This document shows positions 25,355-33,687 of a stretch of 64,000 nucleotides of DNA, one piece after another (position 1 is the stretch's first letter; every line of letters begins with the position of its first letter). A model generated the notes under the pieces. It did no database searches, had not been told where the DNA came from, and saw only the letters and a list, made by a program, of their open reading frames with translations. Origin of the DNA: Chitinophagales bacterium (GTDB taxonomy: Bacteria > Bacteroidota > Bacteroidia > Chitinophagales > Chitinophagaceae); NCBI GenBank assembly GCA_020636495.1, contig JACJXQ010000008.1:2728001-2792000 (forward strand). The letters are read 5' to 3'. The position numbers and the translations under genes were made by a program.

Positions 25355-26488
25355 TCATACCACCGTAAGGTAGATGTATGCATAAGAAAAACGTGCGCTC
25401 TCGGGCACCATTACCAATATGTGTTCTCCCTTTTTTAATTTGCCGCTGTTAAAAAGTTCTTCCAACATCAGGAAGGTAGAGGCGCTACCGACATTACCCA
25501 CGCGGGTAAGGTTGTAGAACCATTTATCATCAGGCAGGTCAAGTCCGACATTTGCCAGGCTATCTTTAATTTTCTGCTTAAAGAACTCACTGGACATATG
25601 TGGCAGAAAATAATCAACGTCATTACCGGTGATATTATGTTTCTCCATCAACTCTTTGAGGAATTCACCACCCTTGGGTACGATATTATCACCCAACAGG
25701 CGAGTATCCTGTTTCAGAGAAAAAACGCTCTGATTGCCCCACTCTTCCACCGGCATATCGTACCAGCTAATCAAAGAACCATCATCTGCTTTCACGGCAC
25801 CACCATACATACAAGCATCAAACTCGTTTGCATACGATGTAATCTCGAGCCATTCTATCTTAAGAGACACACTATCGTCATTGGGTGTGCTTTGTACCAA
25901 AGCCGCAGCTGCCCCGTCGCTCAGCATCCAGCGGAGAAAATCTTTTTCAAAAGCTATATATGGGTCTTCCTCCAGGCGGATGTGATTATCTGCCTCAGGC
26001 TGAAACCTGGATGCATGCATCCAAGTAGATACTTTCTCCGAGCCTACGCTTACCGCATAATCTACCATACCGCTACCAACGGACATAAAGGCGTATTTCA
26101 AGCCTTGCACACTACTGCAGCAGGCTCCTGAAGTTGATATGATCTCTACATTATGGATGCCTAACTCACCATGCACCATAGACGCATGAGATGGTACCAG
26201 TTGTTCGGCTGATCCGGTACCGGCAGTAAGTAATTCTAATTTGCTGATAGGTATTTTCTCGTCAAACAGTTGTTTGATAGCAATAGCCGCAAGTTCGGTA
26301 TTCTTATGCGTGCTTTTGCCATCTCTGAATGCGTAATAGCGTGTTTTGATACCATTGCTCCTCAATACCACAGCCCTCGCCTTAGAAGGTTTGCCATTAA
26401 CCATTCCCAGTACTTGCTCCATTTCATTGTTGGGTACGGGCTCGTTTGGCAAAAACTTTGAAAGGCGCGTTATATAAACAGGTCTCAC
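25355..26488 (-). CDS. darB: DarB-like beta-ketoacyl-ACP synthase III
   Basis: A FabH-fold ketosynthase of 377 residues with the full Cys-His-Asn triad: Cys123 in STSGACCSS, His297 in YFLPHMSS and Asn332 in RVGNVGSAS. The N-terminus VYITRLSKFLPNEPV and the block GIKTRYYAF are typical of DarB-type enzymes, which condense two beta-ketoacyl chains into a dialkylresorcinol precursor. I start at GTG 26488, not at the ATG at 26578: this gives the usual family N-terminus and leaves a perfect TAnnTTTG box upstream, which the longer frame would translate. Together with darA it forms a two-gene operon; no other flexirubin or aryl-polyene genes are adjacent. Confidence 0.83.
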   Translation of the reverse strand: MRPVYITRLSKFLPNEPVPNNEMEQVLGMVNGKPSKARAVVLRSNGIKTRYYAFRDGKSTHKNTELAAIAIKQLFDEKIPISKLELLTAGTGSAEQLVPSHASMVHGELGIHNVEIISTSGACCSSVQGLKYAFMSVGSGMVDYAVSVGSEKVSTWMHASRFQPEADNHIRLEEDPYIAFEKDFLRWMLSDGAAAALVQSTPNDDSVSLKIEWLEITSYANEFDACMYGGAVKADDGSLISWYDMPVEEWGNQSVFSLKQDTRLLGDNIVPKGGEFLKELMEKHNITGNDVDYFLPHMSSEFFKQKIKDSLANVGLDLPDDKWFYNLTRVGNVGSASTFLMLEELFNSGKLKKGEHILVMVPESARFSYAYIYLTVV

Positions 26489-26511
26489 TATCTGAAATTC
26501 AATTTGACTTG

Positions 26512-26519
26512 CAAAAATA
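26512..26519 (-). promoter_or_regulatory. -7 promoter box for the darB-darA operon
   Basis: On the minus strand TATTTTTG, perfect TAnnTTTG, 23 bases before GTG 26488. It lies inside the reading frame that would extend to 26578 and so supports the shorter start. Confidence 0.55.
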
Positions 26520-26633
26520 ATTATTCTCAGTTGCTTTACTAACTCATGAAAAATATATTGATGCGAATATGTACGCATCTAACCCCAAAGCCTTGAAAAT
26601 AGTACATTTCCCGTTATAGAGTTTATATATTTT

Positions 26634-26668
26634 AAAAACAACAATAGCCCCTTTTTGTTGGGCTATTG
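26634..26668 (-). terminator. Terminator after the HtrA protease gene
   Basis: Arms caatagccc and gggctattg (26642-26650, 26660-26668) around a nine-base loop. On the minus strand the stem is followed by ttgttttt. Confidence 0.78.
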
Positions 26669-26705
26669 CTGCAAATATCAGGTAATTATATTAAACAAAA
26701 GACAA

Positions 26706-28172
26706 TTATTCATTTAATTGTATCCCGTAATAGAACATACCATTATGCCCCGGATAGATCCCTGTAAGTCTCAGGTTGCCCGAGGCTCCGGCAAGTATGT
26801 TTTGTAACTCCTCTACCGAAGCAACCGCTTTGTTTCCGGCTTTGGTGATAACAAATCCTTTTTTCATACCGGTCTGGTGAGACAAAATCCCCTCTTCGAT
26901 CTCTTCGACCATTACACCACCGCTGATATTCAACTGCTTAAGTTCTGCATTATTCAAGGTTCTCAATTTAGCACCCAATACTCTGGCTCTTGCGTCATTT
27001 TTTATTATAGTGGTGTTACCATCAATGTTTTTCAGTTGCACTGTGGTGTGTACCGGTTTGCCGTCTCTCACATATGTAATGCTGACATTATCACCCGGTT
27101 TATACAATGCTATTTGCTCCAGCAGTTCGGGAGCAGTGTTGACCTGGTTACCACTAACAGCGACAATAAAATCTCCTTTTTTCAAGCCAGCTTTTTCTGC
27201 TGCACCATTTTCGAAGATATTTGCCACATATACTCCATTATTCCGATCCAGTTGTAACTCTTTAATCTGCTCGGGTGAAGCATTTTTAATATCTATGTAA
27301 CTGATACCCAAAAATGCACGCTGTACCGCACCATAGTCTACTATATCTTCAACCACCTTTTTGACAATATTGGATGGAATAGCATAAGAATATCCCGCAA
27401 ACGAACCTGTCGGGGACGCTATTGCTGCGTTGATACCTACTAACTGCCCTTTTGTATTGACCAATGCACCACCACTGTTACCGGGATTAACGGCTGCATC
27501 TGTCTGTATGAACGACTCTATGGCAGCTGCAGACTGCGACCTATTGATACCCAGAGAGCGGCTTTTGGCACTGACTATACCTGCTGTGACTGTGGCATCG
27601 AGCGTGAAAGGATACCCTACGGCCAATACCCACTGTCCCAGGCGGACATCGTCAGAGTTGCCATATTCCATATAAGGCAGATTCTCGCCTTCTATTTTAA
27701 GCACCGCAATATCGGTTGCCGGGTCGGTAGCTACCAGTTTTGCATCTGTAGTATACCTGTCGTTAAAAGTAACAGTCACAACATCAGCTCCTGCCACAAC
27801 GTGGTTATTGGTGACAATATACCCGTCAGGAGAAATAACCACTCCTGAACCCGCACCCATTTGCGGCGGCTGGAACATATCCTGGTATATGTCTCCAAAA
27901 ATAGTCGGGCGCCTCACAACTACCTGCTTACCATTGGTTTTTGTTTTGATGTGGACAACTGCCTGCACCGACGCTTCTGCTGCAGGTTGAAAATCGGCAG
28001 GAGGAGTACTTGCCGTGACATTGCCCTCGTAATTAACGTAATTAACGGGTAATGAAGTTTTTCCCCTGGCCTGGCTGAAATCATGATGTCCTGAAAACTG
28101 ACCTGCCAGGAACAGCGTGAATACTGATGTGAGCGCTGCTGTCAGAATTACCGGAATTAGTTTTGATCTCAT
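26706..28172 (-). CDS. htrA: HtrA/DegP-type periplasmic serine protease with two PDZ domains
   Basis: The trypsin-like catalytic triad is complete: His124 in TNNHVVAG, Asp154 in TDIAVLKI and Ser233 in PGNSGGAL. An N-terminal hydrophobic segment (LIPVILTAALTSVFTLFLAG) is a signal or anchor. Two PDZ domains follow the protease domain, the first around residues 280-380 (GVYVANIFENGAAEKAGLKKGD) and the second at the C-terminus (GVMVEEIEEGILSHQTGMKKG). Such proteases degrade or refold damaged envelope proteins. The start is ATG 28172 because GGAGAAACTATG gives one of the few real Shine-Dalgarno sequences in this window and the promoter box lies just upstream. It is divergent from fusA. Confidence 0.94.
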   Translation of the reverse strand: MRSKLIPVILTAALTSVFTLFLAGQFSGHHDFSQARGKTSLPVNYVNYEGNVTASTPPADFQPAAEASVQAVVHIKTKTNGKQVVVRRPTIFGDIYQDMFQPPQMGAGSGVVISPDGYIVTNNHVVAGADVVTVTFNDRYTTDAKLVATDPATDIAVLKIEGENLPYMEYGNSDDVRLGQWVLAVGYPFTLDATVTAGIVSAKSRSLGINRSQSAAAIESFIQTDAAVNPGNSGGALVNTKGQLVGINAAIASPTGSFAGYSYAIPSNIVKKVVEDIVDYGAVQRAFLGISYIDIKNASPEQIKELQLDRNNGVYVANIFENGAAEKAGLKKGDFIVAVSGNQVNTAPELLEQIALYKPGDNVSITYVRDGKPVHTTVQLKNIDGNTTIIKNDARARVLGAKLRTLNNAELKQLNISGGVMVEEIEEGILSHQTGMKKGFVITKAGNKAVASVEELQNILAGASGNLRLTGIYPGHNGMFYYGIQLNE

Positions 28173-28208
28173 AGTTTCTCCTTTTATGCTTTTGCTTTGT
28201 TGTATGTA

Positions 28209-28216
28209 CAAATTTA
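28209..28216 (-). promoter_or_regulatory. -7 promoter box for htrA
   Basis: On the minus strand TAAATTTG, perfect TAnnTTTG, 36 bases before ATG 28172. Confidence 0.55.
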
Positions 28217-28400
28217 CAACCTGTACTTATTATAAAACTGTTAAAAGCAGGGCAGTTAAAACAGCTTTAACAGTAATAACTGACGCATACCTTCCTGAAC
28301 CATAAAAAGTTGCTCAGGCATCCAAACGCAACATCTTATTATATTAATCTTAATACTTCTGACTAATAATAATACAAATTTTTTCAATCCAAAAATTCAC

Positions 28401-28408
28401 TACCTTTG
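28401..28408 (+). promoter_or_regulatory. -7 promoter box for fusA
   Basis: TACCTTTG, perfect TAnnTTTG, 42 bases before the fusA ATG. The -33 region is AT-rich without a clean TTG. Confidence 0.6.
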
Positions 28409-28450
28409 CACCTCATTTAAAAAACCATTTATAATACAATAATTTAAACA

Positions 28451-30595
28451 ATGGCAGACTTACGCTTACAGCGCAACTTTGGTATTGCAGCGCACATTGA
28501 CGCGGGTAAAACCACTACGACAGAACGTATACTTTATTATACCGGTATCAACCACAAAATAGGTGAGGTGCACGACGGTGCTGCCACAATGGACTGGATG
28601 GCGCAGGAGCAGGAGCGTGGTATTACCATTACGTCTGCTGCTACAACATGTTTCTGGAACTTCCCTACCGTACAGGGCCAGCCTGTAGATGATACAAAAC
28701 AATACAAGTTCAACATCATCGATACTCCGGGCCACGTTGACTTTACGGTTGAGGTGGAGCGTTCTATGCGTGTATTGGACGGTCTTGTTGCATTGTTTTC
28801 AGCGGTTGACGGCGTTGAGCCTCAGTCTGAAACAGTTTGGCGTCAGGCTAACCGTTACAGAGTTCCTCGTATCGGTTTCGTAAACAAGATGGACCGTATC
28901 GGTGCTGACTTTCTTATGGTTGTTAAGCAAGTGCGTGACATGTTGGGTGCAAAAGCTGTTCCTCTTCAGTTGCCTATCGGTGCTGAAGACAACTTCAAAG
29001 GTATCGTTAACCTTATTACAATGAAATCCGTTGTATGGGACGACTCAACTCAAGGTATGACTTATACCGAAGGTGAAATACCTGCAGACATGGTTGATGA
29101 AGCTAACCAATACCGTGCTGAGTTGGTTGAAGCAGTAGCTGAATATGATGATGCGTTGATGGAGAAATTCTTCGACGATCCTGATACAATTACTGAAGAA
29201 GAGATACACGCAGCTATCCGTAAAGCAACGATCGATCTAAGTATCATCCCAATGCTTTGTGGTTCTGCATATAAAAACAAAGGTGTACAAACAGCTTTGG
29301 ATGCGGTTATCCGTTACCTGCCTAGCCCGGTTGATATCGAGGCTATCAATGGTACTACGGAGTCAGGTGAGCCTATCTCCCGTAAGCCGGATGCAAACGA
29401 ACCTTTCGCTGCATTGGCATTTAAGATCATGACTGATCCATTCGTTGGTCGCTTGGCATTCTTCCGTTGTTACAGCGGTAAGTTGGACGCAGGTTCTTAT
29501 GCATTCAACATGCGTAGCGGACGTAAAGAGCGTATCAGCCGTATCATGCAAATGCACGCCAACAAGCAAAACCCGATCGAGAAGATCGAGGCAGGTGACA
29601 TCGGTGCAGCAGTAGGTTTCAAAGACATCAAAACAGGTGATACTTTGTGTGATGAAGATCATCCGATCATACTTGAGAACATGTTCATACCTGATCCGGT
29701 TATCGCGATTGCAGTTGAGCCTAAAACCAAGGCTGACGTTGAGAAAATGGGTATGGCCATTGCCAAGCTTGTTGAAGAAGATCCTACACTACGTGTAAAT
29801 ACAGACGAAGAAACAGGCCAAACCATCCTTCAAGGTATGGGTGAGCTTCACTTGGATATCATAGTTGACCGTATGAGACGTGAGTTCAAGGTTGAGATCA
29901 ACCAAGGTGCTCCTCAGGTTGCTTACAAAGAGGCTTTCACAATGCAAATTCAGCACCGTGAAACATATAAGAAACAAACAGGTGGTAAGGGTAAATTCGC
30001 CGATATTCAGATAGAGATCGGACCTGCTGACGAAGCTTTCTTGAAAGAAGAAGGAAACGGTAAGTATCAGTTCATCAATGATATCTTCGGTGGTTCCATC
30101 CCTAAAGAATTCATCCCTGCTATTCAGAAAGGTTTCCAAACTTCAATGACAACAGGTGTGTTGGCGGGATACCCTGTCGACAACTTGAGAGTAAGATTGT
30201 TTGATGGCTCTTTCCACCAAGTTGACTCCGATGCAATGGCGTTTGAACTTTGTGCTAAGAGTGCATTCCGTGAAGCGGGTAAAAAAGCCAAGCCTCAAAT
30301 ACTTGAGCCGATCATGAAAGTTGAGGTAATCACCCCTGAACAATACATGGGTGATGTAACAGGTGACCTTAACCGTCGTCGTGCTATGCTGGAAGGTATG
30401 GACAGCCGTAACGGTGCACAGGTGATCAAGGCTAAAGTTCCGCTGAGCGAAATGTTTGGTTATGTAACCCAACTGCGTTCACTGTCTTCAGGCCGCGCAT
30501 CTTCGGTAATGGAGTTCAGCCACTACTCTCCAGCTCCTAAAAATATACAGGATGAGGTAGTAGCAAAAGCAAAAGGTAAAGTAAGCGCCGAGTAA
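28451..30595 (+). CDS. fusA: Translation elongation factor G
   Basis: A 714-residue GTPase that drives ribosome translocation. The G domain opens with AHIDAGKTTTTERILYY (P-loop), then RGITITSAATT (switch I), DTPGHVDF (G3) and NKMDRIG (G4). Domain II, the alpha-beta domains III and V and the domain IV loop follow in normal order, with the conserved GMGELHLDI block and the C-terminal SLSSGRASS-MEFSHY region. Length and motifs are standard for the main bacterial EF-G. Codon use leans to ggt, cgt, gtt and ctt more than in the neighbours, as expected for a highly expressed gene. It stands apart from rpsL/rpsG/tuf, as a single-gene unit with its own promoter and terminator. Confidence 0.97.
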   Translation: MADLRLQRNFGIAAHIDAGKTTTTERILYYTGINHKIGEVHDGAATMDWMAQEQERGITITSAATTCFWNFPTVQGQPVDDTKQYKFNIIDTPGHVDFTVEVERSMRVLDGLVALFSAVDGVEPQSETVWRQANRYRVPRIGFVNKMDRIGADFLMVVKQVRDMLGAKAVPLQLPIGAEDNFKGIVNLITMKSVVWDDSTQGMTYTEGEIPADMVDEANQYRAELVEAVAEYDDALMEKFFDDPDTITEEEIHAAIRKATIDLSIIPMLCGSAYKNKGVQTALDAVIRYLPSPVDIEAINGTTESGEPISRKPDANEPFAALAFKIMTDPFVGRLAFFRCYSGKLDAGSYAFNMRSGRKERISRIMQMHANKQNPIEKIEAGDIGAAVGFKDIKTGDTLCDEDHPIILENMFIPDPVIAIAVEPKTKADVEKMGMAIAKLVEEDPTLRVNTDEETGQTILQGMGELHLDIIVDRMRREFKVEINQGAPQVAYKEAFTMQIQHRETYKKQTGGKGKFADIQIEIGPADEAFLKEEGNGKYQFINDIFGGSIPKEFIPAIQKGFQTSMTTGVLAGYPVDNLRVRLFDGSFHQVDSDAMAFELCAKSAFREAGKKAKPQILEPIMKVEVITPEQYMGDVTGDLNRRRAMLEGMDSRNGAQVIKAKVPLSEMFGYVTQLRSLSSGRASSVMEFSHYSPAPKNIQDEVVAKAKGKVSAE

Positions 30596-30617
30596 TAACG
30601 GCAGTTACCATAATAGT

Positions 30618-30650
30618 AAAAGCCCCTGCAATGCAGGGGCTTTTTATTTT
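30618..30650 (+). terminator. Terminator after fusA
   Basis: Nine-base arms agcccctgc and gcaggggct (30621-30629, 30633-30641) followed by tttttatttt, a textbook intrinsic terminator. Confidence 0.88.
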
Positions 30651-30675
30651 TCAGTCGTTCTTCGTTCTCTATTAA

Positions 30676-31284
30676 TTAAGATACTCTCTTAATTGTGCAG
30701 CCTATTGATTTAGTGGTGCCAGGATCAGGTACCATACCTGTGGTCATCTTGTCTATTGCGTCTTTCAAAAATAGTTGAGTAGACTCTGAAGGATTGGCCG
30801 GATTATCTTCCATTGCTCCTTTATACATCAGTGTGCCATTACCATCAAACAGGTAAACTTCAGGTGTGCGTGTTGCACCAAATGCGTCAGCAAGCTGAGA
30901 GTTCTCATCTACTACATATGGCACATCATAGCCCTGATCTTTAGCATACTTAGTCATAGCCTTATACGAATCATCTCCATCGCGCTTTGCCTCATTAGAG
31001 TTTACGATCACAATACCTAGTCCTGCTTTTTGAGCATATGTGACCATCTCTTTGGTGCGCGCCTGGCTCTTGATAACGTATGGGCAGGTGTTGCAGGAGA
31101 ACATCACCAACAGGCCGGATTGTGTTTTGGCATCATTGAACGATACTTCTTTTTTGTCTACTGACCTCATTTTGGCGGTTGCCATTGGGATCTTTGTGCC
31201 GATATCAATGCTTTTGATATTCTCTCCGGCAATGGCAGAACAGCTGATGAATGCAGCAAATGCCAGCGTAAATAGTTTATTCAT
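30676..31284 (-). CDS. Exported thioredoxin-fold (redoxin/AhpC-TSA-like) protein
   Basis: A 202-residue protein with a signal peptide (LFTLAFAAFISCSAIAG) and a thioredoxin-like domain. The active-site motif is CNTCP (LLVMFSCNTCPYVIKSQ), a CxxC in the position expected for a redoxin, and the cis-proline block is FGATRTPEVYLFDGNG, with Thr-Pro. The insertion VNSNEAKRDGDDSYKAM between them is typical of a group of Bacteroidota thioredoxin-family proteins related to peroxiredoxin-like YbbN/TlpA proteins. It probably acts in the periplasm as a thiol-disulfide oxidoreductase. Its partner is unknown; the adjacent cytochrome-containing lipoprotein gene reads in the same direction about 75 bases upstream. 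Confidence 0.84.
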   Translation of the reverse strand: MNKLFTLAFAAFISCSAIAGENIKSIDIGTKIPMATAKMRSVDKKEVSFNDAKTQSGLLVMFSCNTCPYVIKSQARTKEMVTYAQKAGLGIVIVNSNEAKRDGDDSYKAMTKYAKDQGYDVPYVVDENSQLADAFGATRTPEVYLFDGNGTLMYKGAMEDNPANPSESTQLFLKDAIDKMTTGMVPDPGTTKSIGCTIKRVS

Positions 31285-31359
31285 GATATAATATTTTCAA
31301 ACAGATAAAATAATGTAAGTACACTAATTTCAGCAATGTTCGCTAAACAGCCAATTTTT

Positions 31360-32757
31360 TTATTGGCCAATGTTATTCAGAGAGACATTTTCGAGACTTA
31401 TATTCTCGTCTCCCTTCTGGTACATAACATAGGTGATGATGAACTGGAACATCTCATCAGTGGCACGCATACTACCATCGTTATCCTGCACCAGGCGTGG
31501 TGGGCTATTAGGATTATTAAGGTTCCTGCGCGTATTATCATATACCCCCTCGGCAATAATAGTGGTACCCTTCGGTATTTTCACCATCTTTTTAAACGTG
31601 TAGAAATACTGCCAATGAAAATCCCAGCGAGGGATGGATATGAGCTTTATCGTATCCCCGTTGGGCGGTATAGCATATGCCTTAAAACTCTTGCCCAGCA
31701 GGTGCATGTGAGGATTAATGGTCAGCAATGATATATCATCGGGAATAATCAGGCGGGTAGACACTTGTTTTATGGTATTGGGCTGAATAACCAGGTCAGG
31801 CTCTACAGGCGACACCCCCAGCGTACCCATCTGAAACTCCTGTACCGGCCTTTTGGGTGGCGATTTAGCATAGAATATATTTATGTACGAACTATCCCAC
31901 AGTGCTTCGTCTGTTGTGAAGCCATAATGCAGGTCGTTGAGCAGGAAAGCACCTTTGCGGGGTATTGAATAACCACCAATACCGGGTGGATAAACCTGCC
32001 CATAGGTACCCGGCAGATAATTTACTACTGATTTCTGTAACACAGGGTAGGTACCATCGTCATTGGGCAGGCCCAGATTCTCAAAAGCCAATTTTATGGT
32101 GCTGTCCAATGCCATATTTGTGACACGTTCACCTTCGAACACGTTTGCTTTCTTATTGAATTCGTATTTAACCATATCTCCGTTAACATGGTGCACTACG
32201 TTATGCCTGCCTGGCACAAACTCAACCAGCCTTGCATAAGTGTCCCTGGGCAGCTCGAAAGGCACCTTTACGATCAGGAACTTGTCGGAGCTATTTGCCT
32301 CAAGATGCACCGGTTGTACCGGCAAATGAACATCGGGCTCGCCTAACAAGGAACCAGAAGGAAAATCCGGCATAGGCGGAAGTTTATCAGCAGGGCCTTC
32401 TTCCAAACCATCTTCCAACCACTTCTCGAGTACTTTTATTTCGTAACCGGTGAGGAGCTTCTGCCCTACAAACTCCCGGTATGAAGGGTCTGCCGGCCAT
32501 GGAGGCATTAATCTTTCTTTTGCAGCAAATGCAATGCCCGAAGCGTATCGTTTAGCATCCTGGTAAGTTAGCAAGTCGAAATGGCCTATACCTTCAGGAC
32601 GGTGGCAGATAGTACAGTTGTTGAATATAATAGGTGCCACATGCTCTGTAAATACTACTTTGCGTGGCAAGTCGGGCTCACTGCTACAGGATTGCAGCAC
32701 CAACAATAATAACATTCCTGCAACAATACTAACTCCCGCTATCCTCATGACTTTCAT
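31360..32757 (-). CDS. Lipoprotein fusing a cytochrome c domain to a PHM-like copper monooxygenase domain
   Basis: A 465-residue lipoprotein: a lipobox ends at Cys24 (LLLVLQSC). Residues about 35-120 are a cytochrome c domain with the heme motif CTICH (Cys48, Cys51, His52) and a likely axial methionine in MPPW (Met84). The remainder resembles the copper type II ascorbate-dependent monooxygenase fold of peptidylglycine hydroxylating monooxygenase. Candidate ligands for the first copper are His189-His190 and His277 (LHYG). Candidates for the second are His350 and His352 (NPHMH) and Met446 (DEMF). If so, all PHM-type ligands are present and the heme could deliver electrons. The substrate is unknown. 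The stop codon lies close to the redoxin gene; upstream it overlaps the BrkB-family gene by 29 bases. Confidence 0.8.
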   Translation of the reverse strand: MKVMRIAGVSIVAGMLLLLVLQSCSSEPDLPRKVVFTEHVAPIIFNNCTICHRPEGIGHFDLLTYQDAKRYASGIAFAAKERLMPPWPADPSYREFVGQKLLTGYEIKVLEKWLEDGLEEGPADKLPPMPDFPSGSLLGEPDVHLPVQPVHLEANSSDKFLIVKVPFELPRDTYARLVEFVPGRHNVVHHVNGDMVKYEFNKKANVFEGERVTNMALDSTIKLAFENLGLPNDDGTYPVLQKSVVNYLPGTYGQVYPPGIGGYSIPRKGAFLLNDLHYGFTTDEALWDSSYINIFYAKSPPKRPVQEFQMGTLGVSPVEPDLVIQPNTIKQVSTRLIIPDDISLLTINPHMHLLGKSFKAYAIPPNGDTIKLISIPRWDFHWQYFYTFKKMVKIPKGTTIIAEGVYDNTRRNLNNPNSPPRLVQDNDGSMRATDEMFQFIITYVMYQKGDENISLENVSLNNIGQ

Positions 32758-33673
32758 CCTCCCTGTGTTTTTTTGCCATCATCACGCTCACGTTAAGGTC
32801 GTATCCTATCAGTATCACCAATGTATTGAGCCATATCCATACCATAAATGCCATAAGTGTACCGATAGAGCCGTACACCTTGTCGTAGTGAATAAAGTTA
32901 TCTACCATAAAGAAAAAAATGGTAGACGTAATAATGCACAACGAAGTAGCAACAATAGCACCCGGTGAAAAGAACTTTACCCGCTCGCTCAATGAAGGCC
33001 CATACCTGTATATGATGGCAATAGAGGTAAACAATATGGTTGAAACTATCAAAACACTTAACAACCTCACTACCCAGACGTTATTAAATATCAGCAACAG
33101 TATCTCGTTGAGTGCCTGGCTTTGTATGATAAGCACAATTATGCTCATGATGGCCACTAAAAGCAACAATACAGTAAGCTTAATAGCCTGCCAACGCTGT
33201 ACATACCATGGCGTATCTATATAGACTGACAGATGCAGTTTTTCAAAACTACGGATCAGGCTCATCATGCCATTAGAAGCAAAGAAAAGTGTCAGCAAGA
33301 TACCGGAAGAAAGGACCTCTCCCCTTTCATTATTCATAAAGTCGATAATGACCTGGCTGATACTTTCATACAAACTTTCGTTCCGTGCTATAAGTTTCAG
33401 TGCATTTAAGATTGCAGCCTGCACACCATGCAGCGGCAAGTATGGCACCAAAGAAAATAACACCAGTAATGTAGGAGGCAGTGCCATTACAAAATTGTAG
33501 GTCACGGCCGCGCAACTTTCGAACAAACGGTTATTGCCAAGTTCTACAATAAAGAACCTTCCTATCTCATAAAGGGATAATTTTTCCTTGCCCGGAACCT
33601 TGACCCTTTTGGCCAAATTGAACAATAAACGTACCGGCAGAGAATCCAGTATTTTTTTCTCAAGCACCGTCAT
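32729..33673 (-). CDS. YihY/BrkB-family membrane protein
   Basis: A 314-residue protein with about six membrane helices and the family pattern: FESCAAVTYNFVMALPPTLLVLFSLVPYL near residue 55-83, then ASNGMMSLIRSFEKLH, and the most conserved block near the C-terminus, FFMVDNFIHYDKVYGSIGTLMAFMVWIWLNTLVILIGYDLN, which includes the GSIG motif and the W-x-W. Members were once called ribonuclease BN, which is wrong; they are inner-membrane proteins of unsettled function. It is read into the cytochrome c/PHM gene with a 29-base overlap, so the two are co-translated. The S9 peptidase gene lies 14 bases downstream of the opposite end. Confidence 0.85.
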   Translation of the reverse strand: MTVLEKKILDSLPVRLLFNLAKRVKVPGKEKLSLYEIGRFFIVELGNNRLFESCAAVTYNFVMALPPTLLVLFSLVPYLPLHGVQAAILNALKLIARNESLYESISQVIIDFMNNERGEVLSSGILLTLFFASNGMMSLIRSFEKLHLSVYIDTPWYVQRWQAIKLTVLLLLVAIMSIIVLIIQSQALNEILLLIFNNVWVVRLLSVLIVSTILFTSIAIIYRYGPSLSERVKFFSPGAIVATSLCIITSTIFFFMVDNFIHYDKVYGSIGTLMAFMVWIWLNTLVILIGYDLNVSVMMAKKHREDESHEDSGS

Positions 33674-33687
33674 ACCTCAAAGTAAGG

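Noticed and set aside
31345..31370. Terminator hairpin after the cytochrome c/PHM gene
   Set aside because: A six-base inverted repeat (gccaat/attggc) is present, but its T-run is inside the loop, so it is not a convincing intrinsic terminator.
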